Shown: positions 8,001 through 11,205 of the stretch, one piece after another
Layout: every line of letters begins with the position of its first letter
Numbering within the stretch: position 1 is the stretch's first letter
Assembly (NCBI GenBank): GCA_946480965.1
Contig: CAMLMI010000135.1
Coordinates: 1 to 11,205, forward strand
Source: an uncultured Verrucomicrobiales bacterium
GTDB lineage: Bacteria; Verrucomicrobiota; Verrucomicrobiae; Limisphaerales; CANJSG01
DNA: 11,205 nucleotides
Reading direction: 5' to 3'
Notes under the pieces: generated by a model
What the model was told of the DNA's origin: nothing
Database searches by the model: none
Seen by the model: the letters and a program-made list of their open reading frames with translations, nothing else
Program-made: the position numbers and the translations under genes

Positions 8001-9248
8001 GCGACCTTCGACGTGGCGGGCGGCGCGACCTTCACCATCCCCGCGCCGATCAGCGGCGCGGCCACGGTGAACAAAACCGGCAACGGCGTGCTGTCGCTGG
8101 CCGGAGCGAACAGCTTCTCCGGCTTGTTCTACATCGACACCTCCAGCACCGGCACCGACCAGGGTGCGGTGCGCGTGGCGGCTCCGGGCGCTTTCCCGGC
8201 GGACGTGACCACCACCTACATCCGCAACAACAACGGCGGCAGCTCGGCCTTCCAGCTCGACGGCACCGCCGGCGCGATCACCGTGACCTCCGCCTTCGAG
8301 GTCAGTTGCCGCAACAACACCAACGCGACGTTCCAAAACCTCGCGGGCAGCAACACGCTCTCGGGCAATGTCGCCATCTTCACCGGCGGCTCGAACGTCG
8401 TCTTCCGCTCCGACGCGGGTGCGATGAACTTCGCGGGCGACATCCAATACCAGGGCACCTTGACCGGCGGCCGCACGCTGAGCTTCTACGGCCCGGGCGA
8501 CACCTTGCTCTCGGGCAACGTTCTCGCTTCGGCCAACGGAGCGACCGTCACGCCCATCGTCTATGGGCCGGGCCGGCTGGTGGTGAACGGCAGCATCCAG
8601 AGCGTCGGCTCGGTGCGCGTGGTCGGCGGCACGCTCGCGGGTTCGGGCACGATCTCCGAGCCCGTCACGGTGTTCGGCGGCGGCACGCTCGCACCGGGCG
8701 ACGGCCTCGGCACCTTGACCATCAACGAAGCCCTCACGCTCGGCGGCACCACGCGCATGGATGTGCGCAAGACCGGTGCGGCCGTGGCTTCGGATCTCGT
8801 CGCGGGCGTCACCACCCTGACGCTTGGCGGCACTTTGGAAATCGTCCTCGCGGGCGATGCCCTGGTGGCCGGGGACAGCGTCCAGCTCTTCGCCGCCGCC
8901 GCTGTCACCGGCGCGTTCACGGCGATCACGCCCGCGATGCCCGGACCGGGCCTAGCGTGGGACACCAGCCGATTGGCCTTGGACGGCACGCTCTCCGTTG
9001 TCGCCGGTTCCGCCACCGAACCGGAGATCGGCGGCGTCACGATCATCGGCAACGACATGGTGCTGAGCGGCACCGGCGGCACGCCTGCGGGCGGTTACTC
9101 CGTGTTGACGCACACGAACGTCGCCGCGCCCCTGGCCGACTGGACCGTGCTCGGCGGTGGCTCTTTCAACGGCACCGGAGCCTTCTCCTTCACCAACGGG
9201 GTTTCGCCGTCGGTGCCCGTGCGGTTCTACCTGATCCGCGTGCCGTAG
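5088..9248 (+). CDS. Large secreted protein of autotransporter-associated beta-strand repeats (1386 aa), no beta-barrel
   Basis: This is an exported, probably cell-surface beta-helix protein; its exact role is unknown. The start ATG 5088 is fixed by a signal peptide, MKTPLKNCLPLFCLLAGASA..., with likely cleavage after VQA (residue 25). The body is a right-handed beta-helix type sequence rich in Gly, Thr, Ala and Asn. It has about eight copies of the autotransporter-associated repeat (TKxGxGxLxLxGxNxxSGxxxV..GxL), near residues 132, 295, 388, 672, 749, 893, 990 and 1155 (the last degenerate). Two W-x-W/NW modules, WTNDASGLWSAALNWTNG (N-terminal) and WLGGTDFSWNTTSPNWTN (near 602-620), mark the start of two larger units, and each unit ends in a GTLTF/GTLTI-type segment. 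There is no autotransporter translocator barrel. Instead the protein ends in a short domain (1313-1386) finishing in FYLIRVP. The frame is open from 4812, but those extra residues read as non-coding. It is followed by a hairpin terminator. Confidence 0.94.
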   Translation: MKTPLKNCLPLFCLLAGASALRVQAQSGVWTNDASGLWSAALNWTNGVVADGAGSTADFATVNLTADRVVTLDTSRTLGSLRLGDSVGTNGFSAWRLEASGGSILTLSTGTGGSPALVATAGTNVLALPLAGGEGFTKSGGGVVVLTAANPLSGTLNLDSESFFAVNDGAVRVTASGALANVASPIRFRNNTHPDQLGSTLQLDGSAGPVVVAQDFLMNGRNHPSPQIENLAGSNTLSGLVQVNTGGANYLLRSTAGTLHVAGTLSSLAGGTRTYTFQGAGEHLVSGTIENGNATVNVAKTGPGTLRLTGANSFSGTVNLLEGAVEFSTLENLGDPSTTLNFNGGFLRYAPGVTLDLTASKQLTLLGAGGIDTAGNNVVLGGAVPLIGEGGLTKTGAGRLTLDGPAYYNGATRVAVGTLALGAAGSLASTGLVVAAGATLDVTAQSAFVLQAGQTLSGDGTVLGSISDGSGSIINAGTVGTPGTLTFDGVLTLSGGGTLAFDLTNAPTAGVGANDLIVVDGDLALTAGTAVTLNFLKGVPSPGTYTLFQVTGSISGNPASDLVAPVLGNRYTVAFGVDATATPKRVTMTIVGSPQSLTWLGGTDFSWNTTSPNWTNLPSAALDFFSQGDAVAFTDVGDASQPVSLTEAVAPSAVTVNASQDYTFAAGGGSLSGTMGLTKSGPGRLIVETDNTYSGPTVIAGGTLQIGNIFNGGASGTLGTFGTVTNHGTLAFSRDGSSTAFAVPQAITGTGGLVQEGAGTLLVTGSNSFQGLTVVAFGTLNAQTAQSFGTTDAGIVVSNNAQLYIGANVDYGAENLVLAGSGPDGSGALRKGFNGPTTFGGAVTLAEDAIIKLDGGASLNLTNTAGISGVGRALTLAGDGGSFGTVWGPVNLGAATFTKTGGGTWTLMATNTFAGPLPPITGVLRVATDRGFGSVPATLDNAYLPLAAGGGLGAVSNVTLSANRGITLDTTATFDVAGGATFTIPAPISGAATVNKTGNGVLSLAGANSFSGLFYIDTSSTGTDQGAVRVAAPGAFPADVTTTYIRNNNGGSSAFQLDGTAGAITVTSAFEVSCRNNTNATFQNLAGSNTLSGNVAIFTGGSNVVFRSDAGAMNFAGDIQYQGTLTGGRTLSFYGPGDTLLSGNVLASANGATVTPIVYGPGRLVVNGSIQSVGSVRVVGGTLAGSGTISEPVTVFGGGTLAPGDGLGTLTINEALTLGGTTRMDVRKTGAAVASDLVAGVTTLTLGGTLEIVLAGDALVAGDSVQLFAAAAVTGAFTAITPAMPGPGLAWDTSRLALDGTLSVVAGSATEPEIGGVTIIGNDMVLSGTGGTPAGGYSVLTHTNVAAPLADWTVLGGGSFNGTGAFSFTNGVSPSVPVRFYLIRVP
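5592..6030 (+). repeat. Long internal repeat of the secreted protein, copy 1
   Basis: Residues about 169-314. The landmarks GAVRV, RFRNN, LQLDGSAG, NLAGSNTLSG, NTGGANYLLRS and GPGTLRLTG recur in the same order and spacing in copy 2. It contains a 26-base stretch (5775-5800) identical to 8337-8362 in the second copy, so DNA-level identity survives in the NLAGSNTLSG segment. Confidence 0.7.
8163..8600 (+). repeat. Long internal repeat of the secreted protein, copy 2
   Basis: Residues about 1026-1171. The landmarks GAVRV, IRNNN, FQLDGTAG, NLAGSNTLSG, FTGGSNVVFRS and GPGRLVVNG match copy 1. The copies lie about 2.6 kb apart near the two ends of the repeat body, not in tandem. This indicates duplication of a module of about 146 residues, larger than the usual repeat of 30 or so residues. 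Confidence 0.7.
9024..9245 (+). other. C-terminal domain of the secreted protein, possible sorting or anchoring tag
   Basis: The last 74 residues (EIGGVTIIGNDMVLSGTGG... to FYLIRVP) differ from the repeats. The pattern is: S-G-T-GG, then YSVLTHTN, PLADWTV, a G-F..TGAFSFTN segment, and a terminal RFYLIRVP. From memory of the group, similar tails (Y-x-VL-x-STN-PL-x-W ... FY-x-LR-x-P) end many otherwise unrelated secreted verrucomicrobial proteins. A role in export or surface attachment is inference. There is no LPXTG, PEP-CTERM motif or transmembrane helix. Confidence 0.55.
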
Positions 9249-9282
9249 TTTCCCGGGCGCCCCGCGTCCGCCTTCCAAACTA

Positions 9283-9308
9283 GCCCGGCGGCGGAAACGT
9301 CGCCGGGC
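9283..9308 (+). terminator. Probable intrinsic terminator of the secreted protein gene
   Basis: GCCCGGCGGCG and CGTCGCCGGGC form an 11-bp stem with one G-U wobble, closed by a GAAA tetraloop. It begins 35 bp after the TAG stop. Only a short CGTTTCG follows, so the U-tract is weak. The exceptional stem and its position between co-directional genes support a terminator. Confidence 0.6.
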
Positions 9309-9410
9309 CGTTTCGCGTCCGCGTTCGGCGGATGCTCCGCCGCAAAAAGGACGTTTGCAGGACGGGTGAAAAACTGCGGAGGCTTCTTCCCGCCGTCCGC
9401 GCCCCTACCG

Positions 9411-10061
9411 ATGACCTCCCCGCGATCCACCCCGCCGAATACCGGGCCGTTTCTGGCTTGGCCCGGCTGGAAGCATCTGCGGTTCGCATGGCTGGTGTCG
9501 TTGGCGGTCACGCTTGGGTTCGCCCTCGTCTATGGAGGGACGGACTGGATCACCGCGCAACGCGACCTCCGTTTCCGCGTCCATCTGGAAGCCGAACTGG
9601 CGATCCCGTTCCTGCCCGCGTTCACCCTGGCCTATCTCTCGATCACGCCGCTGCTGCTGGCCGTGCCGTTCGTCTTGCGCACACGGCGGGAGATTTCCGA
9701 TCTGGCTCTGCGGCAATCCCTGGCCATCGCCGCAGCCGGAGTGGTCTTCCTGCTGTTCCCCGCGAAGCTCGGGTATCCGCCGCCGGACAGCACAGGCTTC
9801 TGGAACGGGCTCTTCGCCTTCGCGGACCGGTTGAACCTCGACCACAACCTCGTTCCCTCGCTGCACGTCGCCCTGAGCGTGATCTGCCTGGAAGCGCTGG
9901 CCACGCGGGCCTCCGTCGTCGGGAAATGGCTGCTGCGGGCTTGGGGCGGATTGATCGCGGTTTCGACGCTCTTCACACATCAGCATCACCTCCTGGATGT
10001 GGCCACCGGCTACGCCCTGGCCGTGGGCATCATGCAGTTGCGTCTGCGGTGCGGAATTTGA
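9411..10061 (+). CDS. PAP2-superfamily membrane phosphatase / phosphotransferase
   Basis: This 216-aa integral membrane protein of the PAP2 (type 2 phosphatidic acid phosphatase) superfamily acts on lipid phosphates or transfers a phospho-head-group at the membrane face. Hydrophobic helices lie at about 27-41 (WLVSLAVTLGFALVY), 63-90, 103-117, 150-165 and 178-190, with another at the C-terminus. The active-site motifs are PSLHVAL (H152) and S185-T-LFTHQH-HLLD196, giving the HxxxD pair H192/D196. The arginine of the classical SRxxxxxH motif is replaced by Thr and the classical KxxxxxxRP motif is not evident. That pattern is seen in the branch related to inositol-phosphorylceramide-synthase-like PAP2 proteins, so the substrate is open. 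I chose ATG 9411. A GTG at 9366 would add 15 residues and has an AGGA just upstream, so it cannot be excluded. It is separated from the preceding gene by a probable terminator, so it likely has its own promoter. Confidence 0.9.
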   Translation: MTSPRSTPPNTGPFLAWPGWKHLRFAWLVSLAVTLGFALVYGGTDWITAQRDLRFRVHLEAELAIPFLPAFTLAYLSITPLLLAVPFVLRTRREISDLALRQSLAIAAAGVVFLLFPAKLGYPPPDSTGFWNGLFAFADRLNLDHNLVPSLHVALSVICLEALATRASVVGKWLLRAWGGLIAVSTLFTHQHHLLDVATGYALAVGIMQLRLRCGI

Positions 10062-10182
10062 GCTGCCATTGAGCGAACCGCTGCGCCCATTGAATTTTCC
10101 GCAAGCGCGCGGCGGCTATTCCCCTTGTGGCCGTTCCGGCGGACGCCTATTGCTTCCGCCACCGGACATGCCCGAGGCCGCC
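10062..10182 (+). promoter_or_regulatory. Intergenic region with a Shine-Dalgarno that decides the radical SAM start
   Basis: This 121-bp gap between PAP2 and the radical SAM gene shows no clear promoter. GAGG at 10174-10177 stands five bases before ATG 10183, favouring that start over the in-frame ATG at 10168, which has no such site. CCATTGA occurs twice (10066-10072 and 10087-10093), a short direct repeat of unknown meaning. Confidence 0.35.
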
Positions 10183-11205
10183 ATGAACAAACGCCGACCC
10201 AGGATCGCGTTGATCTCCCCGAAAGGGCCGCTCTACCGGCATCGCGGCGGCATCTTCAAGAAGTCGCTCCGCTACCAGCCGCTCACCCTCACCACGCTGG
10301 CCGCGCTCATCCCGGAAGAACTGAACGCAACGGTCCAGCTCTTCGACGAAGGCATCTCCGACGTGCCGCTGGATCTCGACGCCGATCTCGTCGGCATCAC
10401 GGTTATCACCGGCACTGCTCCGCGCGCCTACGAACTGGCCGCGCACTTCCGCCAACGCGGTCTCGCCGTGGTGCTGGGTGGACCGCACGTGACGCTGATC
10501 CCCGAAGACGCCGCGCCGCACGCGGACGCGATTGTCACCGGCTACGCGGAGGATTCCTGGCCACAACTCCTGCGCGATTTTGTGGCGGGCGATCTTCAAC
10601 CGCGCTACGACCAGGCTGCCAATCTCAGTCTCGCCGGTCGCCCCTTCGCCCGCCGCGATCTGCTCCCGAGCAAACACTACCTCACCAACAACGTCTTCGA
10701 GGCCACGCGCGGCTGCGTCCACAGTTGCGACTTCTGCGTCGTGCCGACCGCGTGGGGGCGGAAGCCGTATCAGAAACCGGTCCATGAAGTCGTCGCCGAC
10801 ATCCGCCAGCACGGCGCGCGCAAGGCGATCTTCATCGACCTGAACCTCATCGCCGACCGCGGCCACGCGCGGGATCTCTTCAAGGCGCTGGTTCCCCTGC
10901 GCCTCCAATGGTATGGCCTCGCCACCACCTTGCTCGCGGACGATCCCGAGCTGTTGGAACTTTGCCAACGCAGCGGCTGCAAGGGCCTGCTGATGGGCCT
11001 GGAGTCGATCTCGCCTGCGAACCTCAAGCAGAGCCGCAAGGGCTTCAACACGCCGGAGAAGTTCGTCCACGTCGTCGAGGCGCTGCACCGGCACGGGATC
11101 GCGTTGCAGGGCTGCTTTGTCTTCGGTCTCGATCAGGACGAGCCGGATGTCTTTCTCAAGACGGCCGAGTTCGCGGTCGAGGCGAAGATCGACCTGCCGC
11201 GCTTC
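10183..11205 (+). CDS. B12-binding-domain radical SAM protein, C-terminus cut by window edge
   Basis: This is a cobalamin-domain radical SAM enzyme, which uses a 4Fe-4S cluster to cleave S-adenosylmethionine and start radical chemistry, often C-methylation or ring formation. The N-terminal B12-binding fold (about 7-140) shows the Rossmann pattern IALISPKGP, ADLVGITVITGTAPRAYELA, VVLGGPHVTLIPEDA and ADAIVTGYAEDSWPQLL. The cobalamin-ligand DxHxxG motif is absent, as is common in this class. The radical SAM domain begins near 170 with the cluster motif RGCVHSCDFC (C178, C182, C185: CxxxCxxC). It continues with KPVHEVVADI, the strand KAIFIDLN, GCKGLLMGLES (270-275 region) and a GIALQGCFVFGLDQDE strand. 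The window ends at residue 341 (DLPRF), so about a hundred or more residues are missing. The substrate cannot be told: relatives work in hopanoid, bacteriochlorophyll and natural-product pathways. The 121-bp gap after PAP2 allows but does not prove a shared transcript. Confidence 0.94.
   Translation, partial: MNKRRPRIALISPKGPLYRHRGGIFKKSLRYQPLTLTTLAALIPEELNATVQLFDEGISDVPLDLDADLVGITVITGTAPRAYELAAHFRQRGLAVVLGGPHVTLIPEDAAPHADAIVTGYAEDSWPQLLRDFVAGDLQPRYDQAANLSLAGRPFARRDLLPSKHYLTNNVFEATRGCVHSCDFCVVPTAWGRKPYQKPVHEVVADIRQHGARKAIFIDLNLIADRGHARDLFKALVPLRLQWYGLATTLLADDPELLELCQRSGCKGLLMGLESISPANLKQSRKGFNTPEKFVHVVEALHRHGIALQGCFVFGLDQDEPDVFLKTAEFAVEAKIDLPRF

Noticed and set aside
5076..8447. 1123-codon open frame on the minus strand, antisense to the large secreted protein
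   Set aside because: It is a by-product of the strong codon bias of the real gene. The translation is low-complexity (Arg, Gly, Ala, Glu, Val, with endless RAGR/VERE-type runs), has no recognisable domain, and the plus-strand frame has a signal peptide and clear repeats.
10131..10165. Hairpin ahead of the radical SAM gene (CCGGCGGA pairing with TCCGCC-AC-CGG)
   Set aside because: The stem is short with a two-base bulge, it does not resemble a known riboswitch, and it is expected by chance in such GC-rich DNA. In particular I saw no cobalamin-riboswitch box.

Overview
The window is high-GC bacterial DNA. Gene content points to the Verrucomicrobiota: a very large secreted protein built of autotransporter-associated beta-strand repeats without a C-terminal beta-barrel, ending in a short domain of the kind I associate with verrucomicrobial secreted proteins; a multi-domain periplasmic-sensor histidine kinase; a signal-peptide S9 peptidase; and mostly weak or absent Shine-Dalgarno sites. 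This phylum call is inference from protein style, since there is no rRNA or marker gene here.

Layout. The left half is transcribed leftward. 1-1812 carries the N-terminal and middle parts of a prolyl oligopeptidase (S9A) whose C-terminus lies beyond the left edge. 1813-2090 holds no gene I can support. 2091-2462 is a small hypothetical gene (123 aa) of visibly lower GC. 2463-2626 is a spacer with only two mini-ORFs. 2627-4720 is a NarL/DesK-type sensor histidine kinase (697 aa) with a duplicated periplasmic sensor; no intact response regulator follows it, although a 5-codon ATG-to-TAG stub overlaps its stop codon. The right half is transcribed rightward. A 367-bp divergent spacer (4721-5087), containing a strong inverted repeat, separates the kinase from the 1386-aa secreted repeat protein (5088-9248). 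That gene is followed by a GC-rich hairpin that is probably a terminator, then a PAP2-type membrane phosphatase or phosphotransferase (9411-10061), then a B12-binding radical SAM enzyme (10183 to the right edge, incomplete).

How the genes may work together. The divergent kinase and surface/secreted repeat protein could be a sensor and its target, but nothing in the sequence proves this. PAP2 and the radical SAM enzyme are co-directional with a 121-bp gap and could both act on lipids, which is also unproven. The peptidase is likely periplasmic and digests short peptides. I found no mobile element, CRISPR array, tRNA, rRNA or phage gene. The most unusual points are the kinase's doubled sensor and missing partner, the long internal duplication in the repeat protein, and the low-GC orphan island at about 1860-2600.
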